From Pseudomonadota bacterium (GTDB lineage Bacteria; Pseudomonadota; Gammaproteobacteria; Burkholderiales; Burkholderiaceae_B): a stretch of DNA of 26,340 bases. Positions 17,374 to 26,340 of the stretch are shown in pieces. The stretch covers positions 1 through 26,340 of the forward strand of contig JAEZGR010000384.1 in assembly GCA_023437255.1 (NCBI GenBank). Reading direction: 5' to 3'. The notes beneath the pieces were generated by a model. It was given only the letters and a program-made list of their open reading frames with translations. It had not been told where the DNA came from and did no database searches. How positions within the stretch are numbered: position 1 is the stretch's first letter; each line of letters opens with the position of its first letter. Both the position numbers and the translations under genes were made by a program.

Positions 17374-20313
17374 ATGATGGCTGCAGACGCAACCTCGTCG
17401 AAGCTGCGTGAAAAATTGCGAGTCCTGCGTCGTAGCGGTATCTACCTCTTTACATTGTGGGTAGTGCCACTGGCCATCCTGCTGTTTTCAATCGTGGCAA
17501 TCACGGGGTTCCCGCCCCTGTACCCCGCTACCAGCGGGTCTCAGCTTTCCTTCCGCAGCCTGCCCATTGCGGCGGGCCACAGCTCGCCTGAATCCTCTCA
17601 CGCCGCGCTGCAAACCGTGCCGCAGCAGCAACAGGTCGAAATGAGCAACGGCGCGTGGCTGCTCATCAACCTCACCGAGCGTGCGCAACGTCAGCCCACC
17701 GCCATCGACTTCCCCGCACGCGGCGCCGAATCGCTCACCTGCTGGCGCCCCGACACCATGCAGATCCTCGGCCAGGTCACCGGCCGAACCGCCAGCGGCG
17801 CCATGCGCACAAGCCGTCTTGGCCATGCCGTCATGCTCGGGCACAACGAAGAACAGGCGGGCGCCTCATTTTCGACACTGCTGTGCCGGGCGGTCTACGG
17901 CAAAACGACCGTGTTCACGGCGGAGCTGTGGTCAATTCCCGATCTGCGCGCGGCCTCCGACCGCTTCCACCGCGGCATCGCCCTGCTCGAAGGCGGGATC
18001 GTCACGCTGGCTGTCTTCCTGACCATCATCGCCCTGCGCAACCGGGAATGGACTTTCCTGCTGCTGGCAGTCTGGCTCATTGGCAATCTGCGCCTGGGCG
18101 CCTACGCACTTGGCTGGGACAGTCAGTGGCTCGGCTTCGCGCTACCGGTCAGCGGGCAGGAATTGCTGCGCAAGCTCACCCTGGCGGCGTATTACCTGGT
18201 CACGTACGCTCTCTTCACCCGGCTGTTCCGGAACACCAGTACGCGCCACCCCTCACTTTCCGCTGCCCTGCAGTGGCTGGGCATCCTGCAGCTGGCCGCC
18301 GCCTTCTTCATGCCTTGGGAAGCTTTCAACATCCTGAGCGGTGCCATCTGGGCGCTCGCCCTGCTGGCTGGCCTGTTCGTGCTGCGCCACAGCCTCGTCA
18401 ACCGGCCGCAGCGCCGGGTCACCTTGCCCATGCTGTCGCTGGCCGCCGGCCTGGCGGTCAGCGTCATTGGTCTCGTGATCACGCTCATGGGCCAGGAAGC
18501 GCTGCTCGATTCATTCAGCAGTGTGCTGGGGCTGCTGCTTGCCAACGTAATGATCGCGCTGGCGGTGGGGGGCATCATTCGTGAAGGCCGCCGCGAACGC
18601 ATCCGCGCCCAGACCGAGCTGGTCACCGGCTATGTCGTGGCACCGCTGGGCCTGTTCACGCTCGACACAGACGGCCGCTTTCTGCGCATGAACCTCATCA
18701 TGCGCGAAATGCTGGCCCTCAACGAATCTCACGGCGATCCGCTCTACTGGCACGACCTCTTCCCGCAACAAGACTGGGAAACCGTGGCCCGCGACACCCT
18801 GGCAGGCAAAGACACCGACATTCATGTCAGCCACGACAACGCCGATCAGGGGCAGCCCCGCCATTTTGCCCTGCGGGCCGCACTGGCCGGCGACCACATC
18901 GAAGGCTCACTGCAAGATATCACCGCGCGCACCCGGGCGATGGAAGAGCTGCGCGGCATGGTCGACAGCGACCCCCTGACTCAGGCACTGAACCGCCGCG
19001 GCATCGAGAAACGCCTCGACGAAGCCCTGACCCAGCTGCAGAAGCACAACGTGCCCTGCTCTCTGGCCTACATGGATCTCGACCACTTCAAACGCATCAA
19101 CGGCCTGTTCGGCCACATGGCGGGCGACGAGATCCTCATGCAGGTCACCGAGCGTCTGCGCACGATTCTTACCGAAGAGCAGGCCATGGGGCGCATGGGC
19201 AGCGATGAGTTCATCATCCTGTTCCCCAACATGAGCATTGGCGATGCGCGCGTCACCGCGCAGCGCATCATCGTTGAACTGAACGAAACCCCATACCAGG
19301 TCGGCCAGCGCCACTTCCAGATCCGTTCGGCCATCGGCGTTGTTGAAGTCAATCGCGGCATGAGCGTGGCCGCCGCAATTTCGGCCGCCACCCGGGCCTG
19401 CCGCGATGCTCGCAAGCAGCATCAAGATGTGGTGGTGTACGAGCTCGATTCCAGTGAATTGCAGGCCCACACCGAGGAGCTGCGCCTGTTCGACCAGCTC
19501 GAAGGCGGCACTTCGCCCAAGGGGCTGTATCTCGAGATGCAGCCCATCATGGCGCTGAACAATGCCGACGACAGCCTGAACTTCGAGATCCTGCTGCGCG
19601 TGCGCGATACGCAGGGCCGCCTGATACCCACCGGCAAGATCGTGAGCGGTGCCGAAGAAAGCGGCACGATCACCATCATCGACAAATGGGTGTTCTCGGC
19701 CACGCTCGAATGGCTGGCCAAGCACGATGATCGCCTGCGCAAGACACAGTTCGTCAACGTGAATCTGAGCGGCGTTTCGCTCAACAACGACAAGTTCATC
19801 GAGACCCTGTTCCAGCTGCTCGGCCGCTACCCGAATCTGTCCCGCCGCCTGTGCGTCGAGATCACCGAGGGCGTGGCGCTGCAGAATCCCGAACGCACGC
19901 GCGGCCTCATTACCCGACTGCAAAAAATGGGCGTGCGCATCGCGCTCGACGATTTCGGCGCCGGCTACACCTCGTTCAGTTATCTCAAGCAGCTGGGTGC
20001 CGACGCCATCAAGATCGACGGCACACTGGTGCGCGACATGCTCGCCAGCGAAACCAATATCGCGATCGTGCGCACCATTGTCGAACTGGCCCAGAACCTG
20101 GGCATGTTCAGCATTGCTGAATGGGTCGAAGACGTGCAGGCGCTTGAAGCGCTGCGGGAAATGGGCGTTGATTACGTTCAGGGCTACGCAGTCAGCGCGG
20201 CCCTCACGCCCATGGAGATTCTCGACGCCGAGAACCTGTCCGACCTGGTCACCAACGCCGAAACGCTGGCCTACATCAGCCGCAATTCCATGCCGCGCGG
20301 GCCGAGAGACTGA
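17374..20313 (+). CDS. Membrane GGDEF-EAL protein with 7TM-like sensor and PAS domain
   Basis: 979-residue c-di-GMP signalling protein. Order: one membrane segment (about 22-45), a periplasmic domain (about 46-205), about seven membrane segments (about 210-405) resembling 7TMR-DISM sensors, a PAS-like region (about 415-515), GGDEF (about 525-690) and EAL (about 705-960). The GGDEF site reads GSDEF (609-613), the usual IND reads ING, and the RxxD inhibitory site is absent, so cyclase activity is doubtful. EAL reads EIL (738-740), but other catalytic residues are present: Glu in EITEG, Asp859-Asp860, Lys880, Glu916 (AEWVED) and Gln936. It is probably a phosphodiesterase with a regulatory GGDEF (inferred). 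ATG has ACAGG eight bases upstream. Confidence 0.9.
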   Translation: MMAADATSSKLREKLRVLRRSGIYLFTLWVVPLAILLFSIVAITGFPPLYPATSGSQLSFRSLPIAAGHSSPESSHAALQTVPQQQQVEMSNGAWLLINLTERAQRQPTAIDFPARGAESLTCWRPDTMQILGQVTGRTASGAMRTSRLGHAVMLGHNEEQAGASFSTLLCRAVYGKTTVFTAELWSIPDLRAASDRFHRGIALLEGGIVTLAVFLTIIALRNREWTFLLLAVWLIGNLRLGAYALGWDSQWLGFALPVSGQELLRKLTLAAYYLVTYALFTRLFRNTSTRHPSLSAALQWLGILQLAAAFFMPWEAFNILSGAIWALALLAGLFVLRHSLVNRPQRRVTLPMLSLAAGLAVSVIGLVITLMGQEALLDSFSSVLGLLLANVMIALAVGGIIREGRRERIRAQTELVTGYVVAPLGLFTLDTDGRFLRMNLIMREMLALNESHGDPLYWHDLFPQQDWETVARDTLAGKDTDIHVSHDNADQGQPRHFALRAALAGDHIEGSLQDITARTRAMEELRGMVDSDPLTQALNRRGIEKRLDEALTQLQKHNVPCSLAYMDLDHFKRINGLFGHMAGDEILMQVTERLRTILTEEQAMGRMGSDEFIILFPNMSIGDARVTAQRIIVELNETPYQVGQRHFQIRSAIGVVEVNRGMSVAAAISAATRACRDARKQHQDVVVYELDSSELQAHTEELRLFDQLEGGTSPKGLYLEMQPIMALNNADDSLNFEILLRVRDTQGRLIPTGKIVSGAEESGTITIIDKWVFSATLEWLAKHDDRLRKTQFVNVNLSGVSLNNDKFIETLFQLLGRYPNLSRRLCVEITEGVALQNPERTRGLITRLQKMGVRIALDDFGAGYTSFSYLKQLGADAIKIDGTLVRDMLASETNIAIVRTIVELAQNLGMFSIAEWVEDVQALEALREMGVDYVQGYAVSAALTPMEILDAENLSDLVTNAETLAYISRNSMPRGPRD

Positions 20314-20385
20314 CAAGCGCCCGCGATGCGCGGAGCAAACGCTCGCGACGCGCGGGGAACAGTCACAGCGCGTTTACTGCCGCAT

Positions 20386-20429
20386 AAAAAGCAAAGTGGC
20401 CGGCCCAATGAAGGCGCCGGCCACTTTGC
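20386..20429 (-). terminator. Rho-independent terminator of the resB-ccsA operon
   Basis: A perfect 14-bp stem, GCAAAGTGGCCGGC (20391-20404) with GCCGGCCACTTTGC (20416-20429), has an 11-base loop and AAAAA at 20386-20390, which is a U-tract when read on the - strand. It lies 18 bases past the ccsA stop. On the + strand there is no T-run after it, so it is less likely to end the GGDEF-EAL transcript, though it may slow that polymerase. Confidence 0.9.
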
Positions 20430-20447
20430 ATCTCAGCCTTTCCGGCC

Positions 20448-21806
20448 TTAGAGTTCGCCGTAGGAATGCAGCCCGGACAGGAACATGTTCACGCCCAGGA
20501 AGGCAAAGCTGGTGATCAGCAGGCCACCCAGCGCCCAGTAGGCCGCCATGGTGCCGCGCAGGCCCTTCATGAGGCGCATGTGCAGCCAGGCCGCGTAATT
20601 CAGCCAGACGATTAGCGCCCAGGTTTCCTTGGGATCCCACTGCCAGTATGTGCCCCAGGCGTCGGCGGCCCACAGGGCGCCCAGAATGGTGGCCACGGTG
20701 AAGAACGCAAAGCCCACCGCGATGGCGCGATACATGATGTCGTCGAGCACTTCGAGCGAAGGCAGATGGCGGCCGATGGGGCCGCGCAGGGCCAGGATGC
20801 CGCCGACCACCAGGGCGCCGCCCCCGAAGTACAGCATCCAGGTTGCCGAGACTTCGCGCGAACCGAACATGAAGGGCTCGGCGCACATGATCGCCCCCAG
20901 CAGGAAGAGCGGGATCAGGCGCTTGCGCGACACGGTCTCGCTGTGTTCCTTGACCAGGTAAGCAAAGCCCACCATGGCTGCCAGTGCGAAGGTGCCGTAG
21001 CCGATGAAGTTGGCCGGCACGTGCAGCTTCATCCACCAGCTCTTGAGCGCCGGAACCAGCGGCTGAATCTGATACGCGTCGCGCGTGATCGAATACCACA
21101 GCAGGAAAATGACCGACGAGGTGACGACCAGCAGCACGAAACCGCCCAGCGCACGGGTGGCGTAACGGCGTTCGTAATACAGGTAGAACAATGCCGTGAT
21201 GACGGCGAACATCACGAACACTTCGTACAGGTTGCTGACCGGAATGTGGCCGATATCGGGGCCCAGCAGATGACCCTCGCGCCAGCGCACCAGCATGCCG
21301 ATGGTGCCCGCATACACGGCGGCCCAGGTCAGGCCCGAGCCCATCCACGCCGCGGTGCTGCTGACGAAACCCACCCAGTAGCACACGGTGGCGAGCACGA
21401 ACAAGGCGCACATCCACAAAATGGCCGACTGGGAAGAGAGCAGATACTTGAGCAGGAACAGCGATTCGGCACGGGTGATATCGCCCTGATGCAGACCGGC
21501 GCCGCCGCTGTACAGCCAGATGGCGAACAACGCCACCAGACCGGAAACCACCGTGAGCGTGCGCAGCGGCCGCCACAACCAGCCCATCCAGACCAGCGCG
21601 GGCACCGCACCCACCAGAATGGCCTTCTCGTAGACGTCCATGGCATGCGGATACTGCACGAACGCATACGCCACGCCCAGGCTCAGCAGCACGAAATAGG
21701 CGATGTCGGTCCAGTCTGGCCGGCCCCGCTGCCCACGGGAGTCGCCACTGGCGGACATGTCGAGCTCCCACATTGCCGCGCCAGGTGAAGTCATGGTCTC
21801 GGACAT
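20448..21806 (-). CDS. ccsA: Cytochrome c biogenesis heme exporter/synthase subunit CcsA (ResC)
   Basis: 452-residue inner-membrane protein of the system II cytochrome c maturation pathway; some databases name this subunit CcsB. It hands heme to apocytochromes in the periplasm together with ResB. The Trp-rich heme-handling motif WGTYWQWDPKETWALIVW is at about 384-401. External and membrane histidines lie in GHIPVSNLYEVF, KLHVPANFIGYG and LSGLHSYGEL. Hydrophobic segments fill most of the sequence. The start is ATG, with a second in-frame ATG four codons later. It begins 11 bases after the resB stop, so the two form an operon. Confidence 0.95.
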   Translation of the reverse strand: MSETMTSPGAAMWELDMSASGDSRGQRGRPDWTDIAYFVLLSLGVAYAFVQYPHAMDVYEKAILVGAVPALVWMGWLWRPLRTLTVVSGLVALFAIWLYSGGAGLHQGDITRAESLFLLKYLLSSQSAILWMCALFVLATVCYWVGFVSSTAAWMGSGLTWAAVYAGTIGMLVRWREGHLLGPDIGHIPVSNLYEVFVMFAVITALFYLYYERRYATRALGGFVLLVVTSSVIFLLWYSITRDAYQIQPLVPALKSWWMKLHVPANFIGYGTFALAAMVGFAYLVKEHSETVSRKRLIPLFLLGAIMCAEPFMFGSREVSATWMLYFGGGALVVGGILALRGPIGRHLPSLEVLDDIMYRAIAVGFAFFTVATILGALWAADAWGTYWQWDPKETWALIVWLNYAAWLHMRLMKGLRGTMAAYWALGGLLITSFAFLGVNMFLSGLHSYGEL

Positions 21807-21817
21807 AATGGCCTCTA

Positions 21818-23872
21818 TCAGGTTACAAGACGCGTGAAGGCGTCTTTGAAACGATCGAATTCGCGATTGAAATCAAGGTTGCGACGCTGGGAGGTCATGG
21901 CCGCCAGCAGCTCGCTGCCCCCTTGAGCGGGCCGCACCCATACCCAGATGCGGCGGTCGCGGATGTAGAACATGGCGAACACGCCGATCACCAGAAACAG
22001 GCTGCCCAGGTACACCGTGTTCTTGCCCGGGCTGCGCGCCACCTGGAAGACGCTGGCCTCTTTCTGTTCAAAACCGTTGAGGGTGAGGAACACGGGGGCC
22101 GGGTAGTCGGGCAGATTGGCGACGGCCAGCAGGGCCATCTGTACCCAACGCTGCCCTTCGGCGAATGCTTCACCTTCTGTCGCAATGGGCGCCAGGCCGT
22201 CGCGTGCCCGCACGAGGTCGCGCAGTTCGGACAAGGTGAGCTGGATCATGGGTACCGCAAAGCCCAGCACCTTGTCGTGATCGGCTTCGGGCACATTGCC
22301 AAGTATTCCATCAAAGCCGGAACGCTGGAAGGTTTCAAGCGCCCCGGCGGCCGCCTTTTGCAGCAGGTCTGCGTCGACATTGGGCGTGGCGTTCTTCTCG
22401 GCGAAGCGCGTAGCCGCGAGATTGACCATGGCGGGCTCAGACAAGGCCGCGCGCAGGGCCATGAACTCATTCACCGAATCATTGGCGTCGACGGGAATGC
22501 GAACATAGCGAAATGGCACGGCCTGCGACTCACGGATGCCGGCGAGAATGACCCGGCTGCCGTCGAGCTCCATGGGCAGCATGTAATTGGTGTATTCGAA
22601 CGACTGGCCGTCGGCCCCGATGATGCGGTACTGAACGCTCGGCCCCACGTTGCGCAGGTTCTCGTTGCGAGACGCGGCCGCACTGCCGCTGACCGCCGCC
22701 ACGTGGTCGATGGCCGCCTTGGGCTGCGGCGGCTCTCCGGTGCCAAGATCTTCGACGTTGATGACACGCAGCGCCGTGAATTCTACGGTGAGCGGGGTCT
22801 CGCGGCCGTTTTCCGTGACTGCGATCTCGCTGCGGCTGCCCACCACGCCACTGACCTCGAACGGGCGGTTGGCCGCGCCGCGCAGGGGATAGCCCTGCAG
22901 GCGGATCGTGCTGCCGCCGTCGTCAAAGCTGGACTGATAGACCGTGACGCCCTTGTAGCGCAGGGGTTCATTCACTTCGATATTGCGCTCGAAGCGTTCG
23001 CCTGTTTCATGGTCGGTGACTTCCACCACGCTGCGGAAGCTGCTGGGCATGCCGGTGGAGTAATACTCAACGATGAAGTCCTTGAGATGCACGCTGAAGG
23101 GCAGCGGCTGAACCAGAATGCCATTGCCCACACTGATAAGCCCGTTGGCGGCGGTGGCGCCTTCGGGCACCAGCATGTTGGCCCGAAAGCTCGGGTTGGA
23201 CAGCGACAGGCGCCCGCTTTCGGGCACCTGCGAAATGAGCATGTTCTCGGTAATGGGCTTTTTATCGAAGAGCCACACCTGCATGCGCACCGGCAGTTCG
23301 CTGTCGAGCAGGCCGCCCACACAGATCACGACAATGGCCACGTGGGCAAAGATATAGCCCAGGCGGTTCGTGCCGCCCTTCTTGGCCGCCAGCATGATGC
23401 TGTCGCCGTCCTGGCGCAGCTTCCAGCGGTAACCGTTGCTGCGCAGCCAGGGCTGCAGGCGTTCGAGCGCCTGCGCGGGGGCAACGGGCATGGAGCCTTC
23501 GACCCGATGATGAAAGGCGCGCAGGCTGCTGCCGCGCACGTGTTCCCGGAACGAACGGGCGTCTTTGATGAAGCGTGGTGTATTGCGGATCACGCAGATC
23601 GTGGTGGACACGACCAGGAAGGCCATGATCACCAGGAACCACCAGCTGTTGTACACATGCCAGACCGAGAACGTGTCGAACACGGCATACCAGAACGGGC
23701 CGAAGCGGTCGACGTAGTCGCTGGGCGGCTGATTCTGCATGAGCACCGTGCCGATCACGCTGGCCACGCAGATGAACATCAGCAGGCTGACGGCGAATCG
23801 CATCGAGCCGAGCAGCTCGAAAAGGTCGGCGTTGAGACGGCGCGGGGAAGACTTGGATGTCACGAATCGCAC
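21818..23872 (-). CDS. resB: Cytochrome c biogenesis protein ResB
   Basis: 684-residue partner of CcsA in system II cytochrome c maturation. Membrane segments lie at about 26-46, 78-96, 171-190 (with His177 in YIFAHVAIV) and near the C-terminus (about 630-650). A large periplasmic domain lies between the third and fourth, as in the family. The sequences SMRFAVSLLMFICVASVIGTV and EPLRYKGVTVYQSSF are typical of ResB. The start is uncertain: GTG at 23872 has no ribosome binding site and lies just after a U-tract. A second GTG at 23863 has GAAG about seven bases upstream and would give 681 residues. Confidence 0.94.
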   Translation of the reverse strand: MRFVTSKSSPRRLNADLFELLGSMRFAVSLLMFICVASVIGTVLMQNQPPSDYVDRFGPFWYAVFDTFSVWHVYNSWWFLVIMAFLVVSTTICVIRNTPRFIKDARSFREHVRGSSLRAFHHRVEGSMPVAPAQALERLQPWLRSNGYRWKLRQDGDSIMLAAKKGGTNRLGYIFAHVAIVVICVGGLLDSELPVRMQVWLFDKKPITENMLISQVPESGRLSLSNPSFRANMLVPEGATAANGLISVGNGILVQPLPFSVHLKDFIVEYYSTGMPSSFRSVVEVTDHETGERFERNIEVNEPLRYKGVTVYQSSFDDGGSTIRLQGYPLRGAANRPFEVSGVVGSRSEIAVTENGRETPLTVEFTALRVINVEDLGTGEPPQPKAAIDHVAAVSGSAAASRNENLRNVGPSVQYRIIGADGQSFEYTNYMLPMELDGSRVILAGIRESQAVPFRYVRIPVDANDSVNEFMALRAALSEPAMVNLAATRFAEKNATPNVDADLLQKAAAGALETFQRSGFDGILGNVPEADHDKVLGFAVPMIQLTLSELRDLVRARDGLAPIATEGEAFAEGQRWVQMALLAVANLPDYPAPVFLTLNGFEQKEASVFQVARSPGKNTVYLGSLFLVIGVFAMFYIRDRRIWVWVRPAQGGSELLAAMTSQRRNLDFNREFDRFKDAFTRLVT

Positions 23873-23878
23873 TTCAAG

Positions 23879-23910
23879 AAAAAAGGGGGCTGCCTTGCGG
23901 CATACCCCCC
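23879..23910 (-). terminator. Terminator-like hairpin abutting the resB start (possible attenuator)
   Basis: Read on the - strand: GGGGG, TA, TGCC, a GCAA tetraloop, GGCA, G, CCCCC and six T. The two helices are separated by small bulges and the T-run at 23884-23879 ends six bases before the GTG at 23872. It lies about 118 bases past the cytochrome c4 stop. It looks like an intrinsic terminator for the cytochrome gene but sits on top of the resB leader. Confidence 0.75.
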
Positions 23911-23954
23911 ATTCTAAGTCTTAGGGCAGCGGAGTGGCCGCCGCCAAGTCGTTC

Positions 23955-23976
23955 AGGTTTGTTTAAGCTCAAACCT
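23955..23976. other. Hairpin after the cytochrome c4 gene
   Basis: AGGTTTG (23955-23961) pairs with CAAACCT (23970-23976) around an eight-base loop, in the 155-base spacer between the cytochrome c4 stop and resB. There is no U-tract. It may protect the cytochrome mRNA 3' end; its role is unknown. Confidence 0.35.
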
Positions 23977-24027
23977 TCTGCATATAGGCCGCCTTCCCGC
24001 AGGTGTGCGCGGCCTCATGCTTTTGTA

Positions 24028-24723
24028 TCAGCGCAGGCCTGCCGCGTAGTCGGCCACGGCTGCGATGTCGCGATCGGACATGCGATCGGCGATTTCGAAC
24101 ATTTCGGTGCTGTTGGCACGGTCGCCATTGCGGAACAGGCGCAGCTGCTCGGCAATGTAGTCGGGGTGCTGACCGGCAATACGCGGGTACTTGCCGGGGA
24201 TGCCTGCGCCGTTGGGCGAGTGGCAGCCCGCACAGGCCGGCACGCCACGCGAAGCAATGCCACCGCGCCAGATCGACAGACCACGTTCCATGGTCGCCTC
24301 GTTGCTGGCCGAAGCGGCGGCTTCGGGGTTGAGCGGCTGTATCGACAGATAGTACGCGAGGTTGCGGATATCTTCGTCGGTGAGGGGAGCGGCCATGGGA
24401 GCCATGAGCGAAGGCGCGCCGTCGGGGCCGTTGCGCAGCGGCGGATGGTCGCCCTTGGGCTTGAAATCGATCAGCTGCTTGACGAGATATTCGTAAGGCT
24501 GCGCAGAAAGGTTGGGGTTGACCGGGATGATGCTGTTTCCGGCTTCGCCGTGACAGCTTGCACAGGCAATGACGCCACGCGCCATGTCGCCGTTGACATA
24601 AAGCTGTTCACCTTTGGCCAAATCAGGCTTTGCGCCGGGCTCGGCGGCCTGGCTGACGGGAACTGCGCAAATGCCGAGCAGCACACCGCTGGCAACAACC
24701 ATTCTGGAAAGCATACGCTTCAT
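24028..24723 (-). CDS. Diheme c-type cytochrome (cytochrome c4 family)
   Basis: 231-residue exported electron carrier. A Sec signal peptide covers about residues 1-27 (basic MKRMLSR, hydrophobic VVASGVLLGICAV, then SQAA). Two heme sites, CASCH at 54-58 and CAGCH at 164-168, lie in two similar halves, as in cytochrome c4. Likely Met ligands are in SLMAPM and in MFEIADRM. The ATG has GAGG about six bases upstream. Next to resB-ccsA, which mature such proteins, it fits a role passing electrons to a terminal oxidase (inferred). The - strand sequence TATAAT about 123 bases upstream may be its -10 box. Confidence 0.94.
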   Translation of the reverse strand: MKRMLSRMVVASGVLLGICAVPVSQAAEPGAKPDLAKGEQLYVNGDMARGVIACASCHGEAGNSIIPVNPNLSAQPYEYLVKQLIDFKPKGDHPPLRNGPDGAPSLMAPMAAPLTDEDIRNLAYYLSIQPLNPEAAASASNEATMERGLSIWRGGIASRGVPACAGCHSPNGAGIPGKYPRIAGQHPDYIAEQLRLFRNGDRANSTEMFEIADRMSDRDIAAVADYAAGLR

Positions 24724-24887
24724 GAAGACCTCGACGATCGCGAATTCGACCCGGCACCATTGGCGCCACGTTAACCATTTTTAGCCCGTGACCCAACCGG
24801 CCCGACCAGGCATGGCAGCTTGAATCATGAGTTTTCAAACACACGATTATACAATAGGGTTTGAAATCTACTGTCACAGGGTCCCCC
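24724..24887. promoter_or_regulatory. Divergent promoter region, cytochrome c4 / yihA
   Basis: 164 bases between two divergent genes, with a local AT-rich patch. On the - strand a perfect TATAAT lies at 24851-24846, facing the cytochrome gene, but the -35 region at usual spacing matches poorly. The + strand has TACAAT in the same patch facing yihA, also without a good -35. Confidence 0.35.

Positions 24888-26340
<1,453 letters not shown>

Noticed and set aside
18907..20316. 469-codon open frame on - opposite the GGDEF-EAL gene
   Set aside because: It is antisense to recognisable GGDEF and EAL domains; its product has low-complexity composition and no motif.
21923..23917. 664-codon open frame on + opposite resB
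   Set aside because: It is fully antisense to a well-conserved ResB. The product is rich in His, Gly, Ala and Arg with no domain, which is a common shadow of GC-rich codon use.

Overview
This is GC-rich proteobacterial DNA, almost certainly from a betaproteobacterium of the order Burkholderiales. Family Alcaligenaceae (Bordetella/Achromobacter/Pusillimonas-like) fits best. The basis is protein similarity recognised by eye and gene order: ssb, MFS gene, uvrA; dgt-aroB-aroK divergent from the PBP1a gene; lptM-lysA; ccsA-resB-cytochrome c4 next to yihA-hemB. I could not run any search, so the genus is open.

Layout. 1-3460: the 5' part of an aromatic aminotransferase gene (- strand, cut by the window edge), a divergent 2OG-Fe(II) oxygenase, a Tat-exported dienelactone-hydrolase-like protein, a DUF3008 small protein and a DUF4142 periplasmic protein ending in a clear terminator. 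3465-5435: a group II intron on the - strand with its own reverse transcriptase/maturase, visibly lower in GC than its surroundings, placed between the convergent DUF4142 and ssb genes. 5466-10210: ssb and a YajR-like MFS transporter on -, uvrA on +. 10218-13023: the - strand run aroK-aroB-dgt with overlapping or nearly touching genes. 13139-17173: PBP1a, a strong terminator, then lptM-lysA. 17374-20313: a large membrane GGDEF-EAL protein. 20386-24723: cytochrome c4, resB and ccsA on -, closed by a terminator. 24888-26340: yihA and the 5' part of hemB on +.

How the genes work together. Most are housekeeping: aromatic amino acid synthesis (aroK, aroB, the aminotransferase), lysine and peptidoglycan (lysA, PBP1a), DNA maintenance (ssb, uvrA, dgt), and cytochrome c and heme supply (hemB, ccsA, resB, cytochrome c4). 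The last group makes heme, attaches it to apocytochromes and encodes a diheme cytochrome within one stretch. Accessory elements are the group II intron, the GGDEF-EAL regulator and the small envelope-protein cluster at the left.

I did not find a convincing undescribed multi-gene system. The observations most worth checking are an intrinsic-terminator-like hairpin whose U-tract ends six bases before the annotated resB start, the aminotransferase in which the normally invariant PLP-pyridine Asp reads as Val, the position and orientation of the endonuclease-less intron against a terminator, and the degenerate GGDEF motif in the GGDEF-EAL protein.
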